A program made the position numbers and the translations under genes. The notes under the pieces are model-generated. The model did not search any database. It saw only the letters and a list, made by a program, of their open reading frames with translations, and had not been told where the DNA came from. This document shows, in pieces, positions 6,603 to 17,799 of a stretch of DNA of 64,000 nucleotides; the first letter of the stretch is position 1; every line of letters starts with the position of its first letter. The stretch is from an uncultured Clostridia bacterium. GTDB lineage: Bacteria; Bacillota; Clostridia; Oscillospirales; Ruminococcaceae. The stretch covers positions 25,806 through 89,805 of the forward strand of contig CANQVG010000005.1 in assembly GCA_947627235.1 (NCBI GenBank), in the 5' to 3' direction.

Positions 6603-8957
6603 TCAAAGCTTTTTTATGTTGGCGAAATTCGCCATTATCTTTTTGGTGCCTACCTTTTCAAAGGCTATCTCCAAAAGCGTGTCGTTCGACATTCTCGTCG
6701 CCTTGAGTACTGTCCCCTCGCCGAAAATGTTGTGGCTCACCCTGTCGCCAACCGCAAACAGCTTCGCGGCGCCCGGCGTCTGAGGCTTCGGAGCGCCGAA
6801 GCCGCTGCCGAATCCGCCCTTAAACGAGGACGACTTTTTTTCGGCGCGAGGCGAGTCATCGACCGCTGAGCGCTCCGTCTGCTCGTTCACAAATTCCATC
6901 GGAAGCTCGCCTACAAACCTCGACGGCTTATTGTAGTTGGTCGAGCCGAACAACATTCTCTGTCTTGCACAGCAGAGGTAAAGCCGCTTTTTTGCCCTCG
7001 TTATCGCGACGTAGGCAAGCCTTCGTTCTTCCTCGATATCTTCCTCAAGGTCCATACTGCGGGAGCTTGGAAAAATATTTTCCTCAAGCCCTACCACAAA
7101 AACATTGTTAAATTCCAGACCCTTTGCCGAGTGAACCGTCATAAGGGTTACGCTGTCGGAATCGGAGTCCATACCGTCGATGTCGGTGTAAAGCGCGATT
7201 TCCTCCAAAAAGCCTGATAGCGTGGGTTCGTCGGCGCTCTGGGAATAGCTCGCCATAGTCGATTTCAGCTCGTTTATGTTTTCAAGCCTGCCTGCGCCCT
7301 CGTCGCCCTGAAGCTGGAGCATACCGAGATAGCCGGTCTTAATCATCAGTTCGTCAAGAAGCTCGTCGAGCGGAGAAGACGACGCCGTCTGAATGAGTTC
7401 GTCAAACACCTCTGCGAGCGCCGTAAGCTTCTGCGCGGAACGCGAAAGCAGAGGATATTCAGCCGCCCTGCGCATCACCTCGAGAGGCGTCTCCCCGAGA
7501 CCGGAAGCCACCTGCTCCAAAAGGTCTACCGTCGCGTCGCCGATGCCGCGCTTCGGCTCATTTATTATTCTGCGAAGCCTCAAAATATCGGTTTCGTTGT
7601 TTATCACCGAAAGATATGCGATGATGTCCTTGATTTCCTTGCGCTCGTAGAATTTAACGCCGCCGATTACCCTGTATGGTATACCCGACGCCACGAGCGC
7701 CCGCTCTATGGCGTTGGACTGCGCGTTCATTCTGTAAAGCACGGCGTTATCCGCCCACCTGCCGCCTTTTTTCACCGACTGATATACCGTCTGCGCGACA
7801 AATCTCGCTTCACCCTGCTCAGAAGCCGCTTTATAGAGGACTACCTTATCGCCCTCGCCGCCCGAAGTCCAGAGGTTTTTGCCCTTTCTGCCGCGGTTGT
7901 TCTTTATAACCTCGTTAGCGCAGTTGAGTATCGCCTGAGTCGAGCGGTAGTTCTGCTCAAGCCTTATGACCTTGGCGTTCTCAAACTGATTCTCAAACGA
8001 AAGTATATTCTCTATGGTCGCGCCCCGAAATTTATATATCGACTGGTCGTCGTCGCCGACAACGCAGAGGTTTCTGCGCTTCTCGCTCAGAAGCGATACA
8101 AGGCGGTACTGCACCATATTTGTGTCCTGATACTCGTCGACGAGAATATATTTATAGAGATTCTGATAGTGCGAAAGAACGTCGGGATACTCCTCGAAGA
8201 GCCGCACCGTGAGCAGAATGATGTCGTCGAAATCGACGGCATTGGAAGCGCGCAGACGCTGCTGGTAAGCCTTGTAGACTTCGCCTATCTTTTTCTTGCG
8301 GTAGTCCCCTGCGGAATGGAGTATGTACTCGTCCTCGGATATCCTCGACTCCTTAGCGTGGGATATCTCCGTAAGAATTGATTTCGGCTGAAACAGCTTG
8401 TCCGAAAGATTGACATCTGCAAGACACTGCTTTATCACCCTCACAGAGTCGTCGGTATCGTAAATAGTGAATTTCGGGTCGTAGCCGAGATTCTGAATCT
8501 CACGCCTGAGTATCCTCACGCAGGCGGAATGGAAAGTCGCGGCGGTGATGCCGTCCGCCCTTCCGCCGAGCATAAGCCCGAGACGGGTCTTAAGCTCACC
8601 CGCAGCCTTATTTGTAAAGGTTATCGCGAGAATGTTCCACGGATTCACGCAGTCTACGGCTACTATGCTTTTTAGACGCTCGCTGTCCGAAGATCTTCCC
8701 TCGGCGTAGTCAAGAAGAAACTGCTCGTCTGCGGGGCTGACGCCCGCAAACCGCGTCTCGTCGAAATAGGCGTTTCCGAAGTATATCATATTCGCCACGC
8801 GGTTTACTAAAACAGTGGTCTTGCCGCTGCCCGCGCCTGCAAGTATCAGAAGCGGACCGTTGACGGTAAAAACCGCCTCCCGCTGCATATCGTTGAGATT
8901 GGAAAAATACTTCTCCATCGCGCGGCGCTTAGCCGCAATAAATTCTCTGTCGGTCAT
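6603..8957 (-). CDS. pcrA: UvrD/PcrA-family superfamily 1 DNA helicase
   Basis: 784 residues, the usual size of PcrA. An ATP-dependent 3'-5' helicase for nucleotide excision repair and removal of RecA or stalled polymerase. Visible motifs in order: Q motif LNDMQREAV, Walker A AGAGSGKT at 40-47, motif Ia AITFTNKAA, motif II VDEYQDTN, motif III GDDDQSIYKFRGA, motif IV QNYRS, motif V TVHSAKGLEF, motif VI YVAITRAKKRLYL, and a C-terminal Tudor-like tail (GDRVSHNIFGEGTV) that binds RNA polymerase in PcrA. A stretch of about 45 residues between motifs I and Ia (around FDETRFAGVSPADEQ) is longer than in Bacillus PcrA. It is the first gene of an operon with DUF4364 and yfbR. The start has GGAGG 5 bases upstream. 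Confidence 0.95.
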   Translation of the reverse strand: MTDREFIAAKRRAMEKYFSNLNDMQREAVFTVNGPLLILAGAGSGKTTVLVNRVANMIYFGNAYFDETRFAGVSPADEQFLLDYAEGRSSDSERLKSIVAVDCVNPWNILAITFTNKAAGELKTRLGLMLGGRADGITAATFHSACVRILRREIQNLGYDPKFTIYDTDDSVRVIKQCLADVNLSDKLFQPKSILTEISHAKESRISEDEYILHSAGDYRKKKIGEVYKAYQQRLRASNAVDFDDIILLTVRLFEEYPDVLSHYQNLYKYILVDEYQDTNMVQYRLVSLLSEKRRNLCVVGDDDQSIYKFRGATIENILSFENQFENAKVIRLEQNYRSTQAILNCANEVIKNNRGRKGKNLWTSGGEGDKVVLYKAASEQGEARFVAQTVYQSVKKGGRWADNAVLYRMNAQSNAIERALVASGIPYRVIGGVKFYERKEIKDIIAYLSVINNETDILRLRRIINEPKRGIGDATVDLLEQVASGLGETPLEVMRRAAEYPLLSRSAQKLTALAEVFDELIQTASSSPLDELLDELMIKTGYLGMLQLQGDEGAGRLENINELKSTMASYSQSADEPTLSGFLEEIALYTDIDGMDSDSDSVTLMTVHSAKGLEFNNVFVVGLEENIFPSSRSMDLEEDIEEERRLAYVAITRAKKRLYLCCARQRMLFGSTNYNKPSRFVGELPMEFVNEQTERSAVDDSPRAEKKSSSFKGGFGSGFGAPKPQTPGAAKLFAVGDRVSHNIFGEGTVLKATRMSNDTLLEIAFEKVGTKKIMANFANIKKL

Positions 8958-9137
8958 TTGTACCTCCGTAACGGTATATTCTCTGAATACATCATATCAC
9001 AAAACAAGTCCAAAAGAAACACCTTAAAGCGTGTTTTTTAAAAAAGATTAAAATTTTTTCGGAATTTACAAATAACTATAGCTTTTTTTCGGGAAATATT
9101 ATATAATGGTTTCAGTATACAGGAAGGACGTGGTAAC

Positions 9138-10394
9138 TTGAAGCTTTTTTCAAACAGAAAATATAACGTAATACTCAGATATTCCATAATCGCCATCATA
9201 ATAACCCTGCTCCTTGTGACGGCGCTTTTCAAGTGGGACACCATTAAGAATATCTTTTCGGTGATTGTAAAAATCTTTGAGCCTATAATCTGGGGCGCGG
9301 TGATAGCCTTTATTATGAACCCCATAATGATGAGCACCGAAAAGTTCCTGAAAAGATTCATTTTCCGCAAAAAACCCCGTCCGAAGCTGACCCGCGCCAT
9401 AGGCGTAACGGTCGCGGCTCTTGTGTTTATCGCCGTGATACTCGCGATAATCCTCTCGGTGATACCTGAAATCATGTCAAGTATCCCCGGAATTTACTCG
9501 GGCATCACAAACGACCTCATTCCGAATGTCAAGACTTGGGCAAAAACCATACTCAACGACAATCCGAGCGTTCAGGAAGCGGTTATGAACGGACTTTCCG
9601 ACCTCGGTCTGAGTCTGCAAAGGCTGCTCTCCACTTTAGGCCCGCAGCTCACCGGTCTGCTCAACAGCCTGCTTGACTTTGCAAATTCCGTCAAGAATTT
9701 TATCTTCGGGTTTATAGTCGCAATATACTTCCTCGCCAGTAAAAAAACGCTTCAGGCGCAGGCAAAAAAGCTAATCGTGGCGTGCTTCCGCGAAGATACC
9801 TACCGTTGGATATTCAACTTTACCACCGATACCAACAGCGCTCTTTTGAACTTCATCTACGGAAAGGTTATCGACTCGATAATAATAGGCGTGATCTGCT
9901 GCATAGGCATGCTCATCTTCAATATGCCGTATGTGATGCTGATATCCATTATAATAGGAATTACCAACATTATCCCGATATTCGGTCCGTTCATAGGAGC
10001 AATACCCTCGGCGCTGCTCGTTCTAATAGCCGAGCCTCGCAAGGTGATATGGTTCCTGCTGTTCATTCTGGCGCTCCAGCAGCTCGACGGCAACATCATA
10101 GGTCCGAAAATACTCGGTTCGAGAATCGGTCTCTCCTCATTCTGGATGCTATTCTCTATCATCGTGTTCGGCTCGATGTTCGGAATCGTAGGTATGATAG
10201 TCGGCGTGCCGCTCTTTGCGGTGGCATACGACCTGCTGACGGGCTATGTCAATTCCAAGCTTGAACGAAAGAATATGCCGACCGACGACGACTATTACGA
10301 TATTCCCTGTGTGGAGATAGGGCTTGTCAGGGACGATAACGAGCCTATTGAGATAGAACAGCGTGATTATCCCGCTGAGGACAAGACGCAATAA
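9138..10394 (+). CDS. AI-2E family transporter (PerM/YtvI-like membrane protein)
   Basis: 418 residues, about seven to eight membrane helices: a pair at the N-terminus (IIAIIITLLLVTALFKW and IIWGAVIAFIMNPIM), one near residues 95-115, and a C-terminal bundle with the family signature QQLDGNIIGPKILGSRIGLSSF. Members export autoinducer-2 or act as Na+(Li+)/H+ antiporters, so the substrate is open. The TTG start has AGGAAGG 7 bases upstream. The C-terminal tail is acidic and cytoplasmic. The GH43 gene follows 39 bases later with no terminator between, so cotranscription is possible. It is divergent from pcrA. Confidence 0.85.
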   Translation: MKLFSNRKYNVILRYSIIAIIITLLLVTALFKWDTIKNIFSVIVKIFEPIIWGAVIAFIMNPIMMSTEKFLKRFIFRKKPRPKLTRAIGVTVAALVFIAVILAIILSVIPEIMSSIPGIYSGITNDLIPNVKTWAKTILNDNPSVQEAVMNGLSDLGLSLQRLLSTLGPQLTGLLNSLLDFANSVKNFIFGFIVAIYFLASKKTLQAQAKKLIVACFREDTYRWIFNFTTDTNSALLNFIYGKVIDSIIIGVICCIGMLIFNMPYVMLISIIIGITNIIPIFGPFIGAIPSALLVLIAEPRKVIWFLLFILALQQLDGNIIGPKILGSRIGLSSFWMLFSIIVFGSMFGIVGMIVGVPLFAVAYDLLTGYVNSKLERKNMPTDDDYYDIPCVEIGLVRDDNEPIEIEQRDYPAEDKTQ

Positions 10395-10433
10395 CAGCCC
10401 CCTCAAAGCATTTACTCGGAAAGGACAAAGACT

Positions 10434-12077
10434 ATGAAATTCAGAATCACTGCTGCGCTTTTAGCGGTGCTTATGCTGTTCTCCGCCTGCGGAAATAAGC
10501 CGGCAACTATCATAACCGAGAGCGGCGAAACGAAATATCTGATAACGGCAAAAAACCCGCTCATCTGGGACGATATCCCCGACCCGGACATCATAAGGGT
10601 CGGCGACGCCTACTATATGGTATCAACTACAATGTACTTTATGCCGGGCTGCCCCGTTATGCGCTCCTATGACCTCGTTCACTGGGAGCTTGTCTGCTAT
10701 GTATACGACTCGCTCGCCGACGATCCGAAATACAATCTTATGGGCGAAGAAAACGCCTACGCAAAAGGTCAGTGGGCAACAAGCATACGCTATCACGACG
10801 GAAAGTTTTATGTTTTGTTCTGCGCGCTCGATCAGGGAAAGACCTACATCTTCACCACCTCCGATATCGACAGCGGCGAATGGGAACGTACCGAGCTTAA
10901 CCGCGTCTTCTACGACGCCTCGCTCTTCTTTGACGACGACGGCAGGGTATACGTCATTCAGGGGGTCGGCGACGTAACGGTGACAGAGCTTCTGCCGGAC
11001 TGTTCCGGCATTAAACCGGGTGGCGTAGACCAGAAGATTCTCAACTCCGGAATTGTCGACGGCTTAAGCGGCGCCGAAGGCTCGCACTTCTATAAAATCG
11101 GAGACTACTACTATCTCTTTATGATAAGCTACGCAACCGCCACTCCCGGAATTTCACGCTGCGAGCTTTGCTACAGAAGCAAAACGCTGCTCGGAGAATA
11201 TAAAGGCAAAACCGTTCTCTGCGACTCTATGGGCTATTACGGCAACGGCGTCGCGCAGGGCGGAATCGTGGACACCCCGGAGGGCGACTGGTACGCTCTG
11301 CTGTTTCAGGACCACGGCAGCGTGGGACGCGTCCCCTGCCTACAGCCTGTAAAATGGACCGACGGTTGGCCGATGATAGGCAAAAACGGCGAGGCGGTGA
11401 GCGAAATTTCGGTCTACTCCGCCGAACAGGAATGGAACGAGAGTTCGTTTATGAGCAATGACGAATTTGACTACAGCGAGGATAAGCTTTCGCTTTACTG
11501 GCAATGGAACCACAATCCTGACAATGAAAACTGGAGCGTCACCGAACGCCCGGGCTATTTCAGAATAACAACTGCGAAAACCGCAAGGGATATCTTCCAT
11601 GCGCGCAATACCCTTACTCACCGCACGGAGGGACCCGTCTGCACAGCCGAAGTCAAGCTCGATTACAGCGGGCTCAAAGCCGGCGACCACGCGGGCATAG
11701 CGGCGTTTCAGAGCTACAGCGGCGAGGTAGGCGTTTATATCGACGACAGCGGTGCCGCTCACGTCTACTTCGGAAGCATAAAACGAGGTCAGGATAAATT
11801 TATATCGAAAGAAGAAGAAATTTCGGGCGGTGAAATCTATCTGAAGATCGAATACAGATTTTCCGACGTCGCCGAGGACGGAAGCATCACGACGAGCGAT
11901 CAGGCAAGGTTCTACTACTCGCTTGACGGAGAAAACTGGGACAAAATAGGCAAAAGCTTCACGATGTCTTACGACCTCGACCTGTTCACCGGCTACCGCA
12001 CAGCGCTCTACTGCTACTCTACAAAGCTGGCAGGCGGTCACGCCGATTTCGATTGGTTCCACGTTACAAAGGGGTAA
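10434..12077 (+). CDS. GH43 family glycoside hydrolase lipoprotein (beta-xylosidase / alpha-L-arabinofuranosidase)
   Basis: 547 residues. A lipoprotein signal with lipobox LFSAC places the lipidated cysteine at residue 19, so the enzyme sits on the outer face of the membrane. The five-bladed GH43 propeller covers about 40-320: catalytic base Asp50 in IPDPDIIRV, pKa-modulating Asp161 in FYDASLFF, and general acid Glu215 in AEGSHFYKIGDYYYLF. Residues 340-547 form a beta-sandwich with NENWSVTERPGYFRI, the usual C-terminal domain of GH43 xylosidases. It likely trims arabino- or xylo-oligosaccharides. The ribosome binding site is AAAGGA. It shares its presumed substrate class with the GH51 and GH127 genes at the far end of the window. 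Confidence 0.88.
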   Translation: MKFRITAALLAVLMLFSACGNKPATIITESGETKYLITAKNPLIWDDIPDPDIIRVGDAYYMVSTTMYFMPGCPVMRSYDLVHWELVCYVYDSLADDPKYNLMGEENAYAKGQWATSIRYHDGKFYVLFCALDQGKTYIFTTSDIDSGEWERTELNRVFYDASLFFDDDGRVYVIQGVGDVTVTELLPDCSGIKPGGVDQKILNSGIVDGLSGAEGSHFYKIGDYYYLFMISYATATPGISRCELCYRSKTLLGEYKGKTVLCDSMGYYGNGVAQGGIVDTPEGDWYALLFQDHGSVGRVPCLQPVKWTDGWPMIGKNGEAVSEISVYSAEQEWNESSFMSNDEFDYSEDKLSLYWQWNHNPDNENWSVTERPGYFRITTAKTARDIFHARNTLTHRTEGPVCTAEVKLDYSGLKAGDHAGIAAFQSYSGEVGVYIDDSGAAHVYFGSIKRGQDKFISKEEEISGGEIYLKIEYRFSDVAEDGSITTSDQARFYYSLDGENWDKIGKSFTMSYDLDLFTGYRTALYCYSTKLAGGHADFDWFHVTKG

Positions 12078-12162
12078 TTAAAAGCAAAACACCCGCCTAA
12101 ATCAGCACACCGATATAACTAACAGCGAGATAAATCGGAATTTGCAAAGGGGTAAGATTATA

Positions 12163-12519
12163 ATGAAAAAGACGTTATTATCTTTCATTGCTATTTTTAC
12201 GCTCATTTTTTCCTTGTGCGCTTGTTCTCAACAAGATTTAGAGGACATGACCTATGGAGAAGGCGATGGGTATGCAACCATAGTATGGGGTGACAAGACC
12301 TATGTACCATACGGCGCATTATCCGAATATGGTGAGCGTGGAAAGCAAATCGGAATCGTTGATGGAAATAAGGATGACAGAGTTTATGAATTAAAAGGAT
12401 ATTCGGTTGACGAATGGATTGTAAATTCGTTTCCTCACGATGCGGCTATGCTGCTAAGAGAAGTAAATGTCACCGACATACCCGACGGTTGGCAGTCAGA
12501 ATACGAATGGAATAAATAA
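12163..12519 (+). CDS. Small hypothetical lipoprotein
   Basis: 118 residues. The signal peptide MKKTLLSFIAIFTLIFSLCAC gives a lipobox with Cys21. The mature part is about 97 residues, acidic, rich in Gly/Tyr (YGEGDGYATIVWGDKTYVPYG), probably a small beta domain. It is not recognised as a known family. The ATG at 12163 has AAAGGGG 12 bases upstream; a TTG 21 bases earlier would spoil the signal peptide. The codon choice is clearly more AT-rich than in its neighbours, which hints at recent acquisition. It lies 85 bp after the GH43 gene and before a strong terminator. Confidence 0.75.
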   Translation: MKKTLLSFIAIFTLIFSLCACSQQDLEDMTYGEGDGYATIVWGDKTYVPYGALSEYGERGKQIGIVDGNKDDRVYELKGYSVDEWIVNSFPHDAAMLLREVNVTDIPDGWQSEYEWNK

Positions 12520-12570
12520 ATTCCGATTTACCTGTCAGATAAATTCTGAAGTGCACACCTCTATAACGCA

Positions 12571-12600
12571 AAAAAGCAGACGTTTTTCGTCTGCTTTTGC
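12571..12600. terminator. Bidirectional terminator between the lipoprotein gene and gpmI
   Basis: AAAAAGCAGACG-TTTTT-CGTCTGCTTTT sits between convergent genes and has T-runs in both directions. Confidence 0.85.
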
Positions 12601-12692
12601 TGTTTTATGCGGGGCTGCCTAATGCAAGCCGGTTTTGTTACCGTTCAACTTCATGTCAATCTCGGATTAAACTCAAGTATTTACGGACAAAA

Positions 12693-14258
<1,566 letters not shown>

Positions 14259-14332
14259 GTAAAAAATCTTCCTTTCAAATTTAAATCGGCGCCAAAAGCA
14301 TAAAATTTATATAACGTTATATCTTTACAGCA

Positions 14333-15100
14333 TCACACGCTTGCAGCCTTGATGATCTCTCCGAAATCGGGGGCCTTGAGAGAAGCTCCGCCGATAAGTC
14401 CGCCGTCGACGTCGACCTTCGAGAGAAGCTCGGCGGCGTTCTTCGGGTTCATCGAGCCGCCGTACTGAACGGTCACGGACTCGGCGACATCCGCGCCGAA
14501 GATTGAGGCAATTACATCGCGAATGTATTTGCAGGCTTCCTGCGCCTGCTCGGCGGTGGCGGTTCTGCCTGTTCCGATTGCCCAGACGGGTTCGTAGGCG
14601 ATGACCGTTTTGCGCATATCGTCGGCTGAGATGCCGAAGAAATCGAGCTTGCACTGCTTGCCGAGAACCTCCTCGGTGATGCCGCACTCGCGCTCCCATA
14701 GAAGCTCGCCTACGCATACTATCGGCTTAAGACCTGCGGCAAGGGCGGCTTTGAGACGCTTATTGACTGTTTCGTCGGTCTCGCCGAAATACTGCCTGCG
14801 CTCACTGTGGCCCAAAATGACGTATTCGACGCCGAGTTCAACGAGCATATCTGCGGAAATCTCGCCGGTAAACGCGCCCGACTTTTCAAAGTGGCAGTTC
14901 TGAGCGCCGACGTGAATATTCGTACCTTTTACGGCGTTCACGGCGGTTTCGAGGTCGGTAAACGGCACGCACACCACTACCTCGCAGCCTGCGTCTTTCG
15001 CAAGCGGCTTGATTGCATCTATAAGCTCCGCCGCCTCGGGGCGGGTCTTGTTCATTTTCCAGTTGCCGGCTATAACGGCTTTTCTAAGATTCTTGTTCAT
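14333..15100 (-). CDS. tpiA: Triosephosphate isomerase
   Basis: 255 residues of a TIM barrel that interconverts dihydroxyacetone phosphate and glyceraldehyde 3-phosphate. Active-site pieces: AGNWKMNK with Lys15, ILGHSERR with the electrophilic His, AYEPVWAIGTG with the catalytic base Glu, and the phosphate loops VQYGGSM and GLIGGASL. It belongs to the glycolytic operon, 14 bases after the 54-residue membrane protein gene and about 75 bases before gpmI. Confidence 0.97.
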   Translation of the reverse strand: MNKNLRKAVIAGNWKMNKTRPEAAELIDAIKPLAKDAGCEVVVCVPFTDLETAVNAVKGTNIHVGAQNCHFEKSGAFTGEISADMLVELGVEYVILGHSERRQYFGETDETVNKRLKAALAAGLKPIVCVGELLWERECGITEEVLGKQCKLDFFGISADDMRKTVIAYEPVWAIGTGRTATAEQAQEACKYIRDVIASIFGADVAESVTVQYGGSMNPKNAAELLSKVDVDGGLIGGASLKAPDFGEIIKAASV

Positions 15101-15114
15101 ATAAATCTCCTATA

Positions 15115-15279
15115 TCAGTTATTGTCACCGGATACGGTATTGCCGCATCCGTTAAAGCATCCCATATACTTAGGCGAAAACAGAAGCCCCACGGTCATTC
15201 CGACAATCGCCCCCAAAAGTAAATAAAACAGGATTTTGCCGTCGGCGCTCCGTCTGACCGCTTCAAGCTTTTTCAACAT
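15115..15279 (-). CDS. 54-residue single-pass membrane protein in the glycolytic operon
   Basis: The frame encodes MLKKLEAVRRSADGKILF, one hydrophobic helix (YLLLGAIVGMTVGLLF) and a short tail with two cysteines in MGCFNGCGN. GAAAGAGGT lies 9 bases before the ATG. It lies between pgk and tpiA on the same strand with close spacing (64 bp and 14 bp), so it is cotranscribed. The GxxxG-like pattern (GAIVGMTVG) resembles small YtxH-like membrane proteins. Function unknown. It could be a membrane tether or regulator, but nothing in the sequence proves it. Confidence 0.7.
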   Translation of the reverse strand: MLKKLEAVRRSADGKILFYLLLGAIVGMTVGLLFSPKYMGCFNGCGNTVSGDNN

Positions 15280-15343
15280 AATATCAGACCTCTTTCAAAT
15301 TAAGAGCAGACAGAGCTTGCCGCCCTGCCTGCTCTGTAATAAA

Positions 15344-16564
15344 TTACCTGTCCGCAATGGCGTCAACGCCGGGAAGACCCTTGCCCTCGAGGTATTCGAG
15401 AGAAGCGCCGCCGCCGGTAGAGATGTGGGTCATCTTATCGGCAAAGCCGAGGTTGATGACAGCAGCAGCGGAATCGCCGCCGCCGATAACGGTGGTAGCG
15501 TCGGTATCTGCCATAGCCTTGGCAACGGCAAGAGTTCCCTTTGCGAGAACGGGGTTCTCAAAGACGCCCATAGGACCGTTCCAGACAACAGTCTTTGCCT
15601 CCGAAACGGCGCCGCAGAAAAGCTTAGCGGTGGCTTCGCCGATGTCGAGTCCCATCTTGTCGGCAGGAATAGCGTTTACAGAAACGGTGTTGACGGCTAT
15701 AGGAGCGTCAATCGGGTCGGGGAAAGTCTCCGCGACAACGGTGTCGACGGGCAGCAGAAGCTTCTTGCCGAGGTCTTCGGCTTTCTTGAGCATCTCGCGG
15801 CAGTAGTCAAGCTTTTCGTCGTCCACAAGAGATTTGCCTATCTCGCAGCCCTTGGCCTTGAGGAAAGTATATGCCATTCCGCCGCCGATGATAAGCGTGT
15901 CGCACTTTTCGAGAAGATTCGAGATTACGTTGAGCTTATCCGCGACCTTCGCACCGCCCAGAACGGCTACAAAAGGTCTTACGGGATCCTCAACGGCGTT
16001 GCCGAGATAGGTGATTTCCTTCTGCATAAGATAGCCGACGGCGGTCTCCTTTACAAATGCGGTAACACCGACGGTGGAAGCGTGGGCGCGGTGGGCGGAG
16101 CCGAAAGCGTCCATAACGAACACCTGATTGTCGACAAGATCGGCAAGCTCCTTCGAGAAGCCCTCGCCGTTCTTGGTCTCGTCGTTTCCGCGGAAGCGGG
16201 TGTTCTCAAGAACCACAATTTCGCCGTCCTTCATCTCGGCGACAGCTTTCTTTGCGTTTTCGCCAACAACGGTGTCGTCCTTGGCAAATATAACGTTGGT
16301 ATTAACGAGCTCGGCGAGTCTCTCAGCGGCGGGAGCGAGGGAGAATTTATCCTCGGGACCGTTCTTGGGCTTGCCCAGATGCGAGCAAAGAACCACCTTT
16401 GCGCCGTCGGCTACAAGCTTGTTGATAGTCGGAAGAGCGGCGGTGATTCGGTTGTCGTTGGTGATCTTGCCGTCCTTGAGAGGTACGTTGAAGTCAACCC
16501 TCACGAGAACCTTTTTACCCTTGACCGAAAGATCGTCGATAGAAACTTTGTTTAAACCTGCCAT
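15344..16564 (-). CDS. pgk: Phosphoglycerate kinase
   Basis: 406 residues; transfers phosphate from 1,3-bisphosphoglycerate to ADP. The N-terminal substrate domain shows [16 protein letters not shown] and SHLGKP, the hinge region follows, and the nucleotide domain has [32 protein letters not shown] and the C-terminal GGGDSAAAV and STGGGASLE. First gene of the operon pgk-small ORF-tpiA-gpmI. The start has AAGGAG 8 bases upstream and a consensus-like promoter about 50 bases before. Confidence 0.97.
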   Translation of the reverse strand: MAGLNKVSIDDLSVKGKKVLVRVDFNVPLKDGKITNDNRITAALPTINKLVADGAKVVLCSHLGKPKNGPEDKFSLAPAAERLAELVNTNVIFAKDDTVVGENAKKAVAEMKDGEIVVLENTRFRGNDETKNGEGFSKELADLVDNQVFVMDAFGSAHRAHASTVGVTAFVKETAVGYLMQKEITYLGNAVEDPVRPFVAVLGGAKVADKLNVISNLLEKCDTLIIGGGMAYTFLKAKGCEIGKSLVDDEKLDYCREMLKKAEDLGKKLLLPVDTVVAETFPDPIDAPIAVNTVSVNAIPADKMGLDIGEATAKLFCGAVSEAKTVVWNGPMGVFENPVLAKGTLAVAKAMADTDATTVIGGGDSAAAVINLGFADKMTHISTGGGASLEYLEGKGLPGVDAIADR

Positions 16565-16613
16565 AATTGTATCTCCTTTTCAATAAAATACGTCGGTAAA
16601 ACGTGTCGGGTAT

Positions 16614-16642
16614 ATTATACTAAACTTTCCTTGAAATAGCAA
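16614..16642 (-). promoter_or_regulatory. Promoter of the pgk operon
   Basis: On the minus strand TTGCTA (16637-16642), 17 bases, TATAAT (16614-16619). The leader to the pgk ATG is about 45 bases. The rest of the 16565-16798 gap shows no gene. Confidence 0.65.
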
Positions 16643-16798
16643 GTGTTTGCGCAAAATTTTTGAAATATCCCCCGACTCGGCGGCATATTTCTCTTACAGC
16701 GTTGCCGACTCTTGATAAAGCTTTGCGGTCTGAGCCTTTGAAACGCCTCTAAAAGCGTGCTTTTTCCGACCCCGCAGATACGTTTACCCATAAAATCA

Positions 16799-17284
16799 TT
16801 ATGTATTTCCGTCGATTATCAAATCGACCTCATCGGGCAAAGGCTCCTCAAACCAGCTTTCAAACTTTTTCAGCAGGTTTTCGTCGACCGGGTATGCCTG
16901 CACAAGACCCAACGCGACGTCTCGATTGCGCTTTTCAATTCTGCGGCGCCACTCATCATCCGGTATCTTAATATAGTGAAGCTCGCACTCCGCTCCCCTG
17001 CTGCGGTAAAACTCCCTGACGCTTTCGCGTTCAGCTTTTGTCCAGAGCCCGATGTCGATAACCGAGCTTATGCCGCTTGCGGCAAATTCGAGTGATTTTT
17101 CAAAAAAGTAGATTTCTAATTTTTCAACATATTCGTCCAGTATATCTCCGGGGTACGGTCCGAGAAGCAGCAGAGTTATCTCGTCGACCGAAAGGTGAAC
17201 GGCACTTATCTCCTTCGCAAGACGTATTGCGTAGGCAGTCTTTCCCGAGCAGAGCTTCCCGCAGGTGATTATTATTCTTGCCAT
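16799..17284 (-). CDS. Small P-loop ATPase/kinase (AAA_33, zeta-toxin-like fold)
   Basis: 161 residues. Walker A is GKLCSGKT near the N-terminus, followed by a P-loop kinase body: hydrophobic strand VHLSVDEITLLLL with an acidic residue typical of the DE pair of small kinases, VIDIGLWTKAERESV, and a lid-like basic stretch RRRIEKRNRD. This resembles the AAA_33/polynucleotide-kinase group that phosphorylates small molecules or nucleic-acid ends. The substrate is not identifiable. GGGAGTGA before the ATG at 17284 overlaps the trmL stop, giving tight coupling in the operon pyridoxal kinase-trmL-this gene. A longer frame upstream lies inside trmL and was not used. Confidence 0.75.
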   Translation of the reverse strand: MARIIITCGKLCSGKTAYAIRLAKEISAVHLSVDEITLLLLGPYPGDILDEYVEKLEIYFFEKSLEFAASGISSVIDIGLWTKAERESVREFYRSRGAECELHYIKIPDDEWRRRIEKRNRDVALGLVQAYPVDENLLKKFESWFEEPLPDEVDLIIDGNT

Positions 17285-17288
17285 TGGC

Positions 17289-17786
17289 TCACTCCCATTC
17301 AAATTTAGTGAGCTTTCCCTCGCGTTCGAGGTCGGGAAAATCCCACTGGCGCAGAATCTCATAAGCCGCTATCGCAACGCTGTTGGAAAGATTGAGACTC
17401 CGAAGCGTCGGACGCATCGGCAGACGGACGCAGTCGGAGGGGTTTTCGTGCAAAAGCTCCTCGGGAAGTCCCGCGTCCTCCCGTCCGAACAGAATATAAC
17501 AGCCGTCGGGGTAACTGATGTCTGTGTAAACATTCCTGCCCTTGGTGGTAAAATAGTAGTACCTGCCGCCTGCGGTCTTCTCAAAGAAGTCGCCGAGAGA
17601 ATCGTAATAAGTGATGTCGAGCTTGTCCCAGTAGTCGAGACCGGCGCGCTTGAGGTTTTTGTCGGTCACCTCAAAGCCGAGCGGTCTCACAAGGTGGAGC
17701 CTTGCGCCGGTAACCGCGCATGTTCTGGAAATATTGCCGGTATTCTGCGGAATCTGCGGCTCGACCAAAACTATATTCAGCGTCAT
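17289..17786 (-). CDS. trmL: tRNA (cytidine(34)-2'-O)-methyltransferase
   Basis: 165 residues, the size of a minimal SPOUT methyltransferase. It 2'-O-methylates the wobble base of tRNA-Leu. Motif 1 is VLVEPQIPQNTGNISRTCA, motif 2 YILFGREDAGLPEELL, and motif 3 LRSLNLSNSVAIAAYE, which form the SPOUT knot. The start MTLNIVLVEP follows GAGAGGTG; upstream in-frame codons overlap the kinase gene and were excluded. Middle gene of a three-gene operon. Confidence 0.93.
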   Translation of the reverse strand: MTLNIVLVEPQIPQNTGNISRTCAVTGARLHLVRPLGFEVTDKNLKRAGLDYWDKLDITYYDSLGDFFEKTAGGRYYYFTTKGRNVYTDISYPDGCYILFGREDAGLPEELLHENPSDCVRLPMRPTLRSLNLSNSVAIAAYEILRQWDFPDLEREGKLTKFEWE

Positions 17787-17799
17787 TTTAAAACACCTC

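Noticed and set aside
15236..16555. 439-codon open frame on the plus strand opposite pgk
   Set aside because: Antisense shadow of phosphoglycerate kinase, no motif or RBS.
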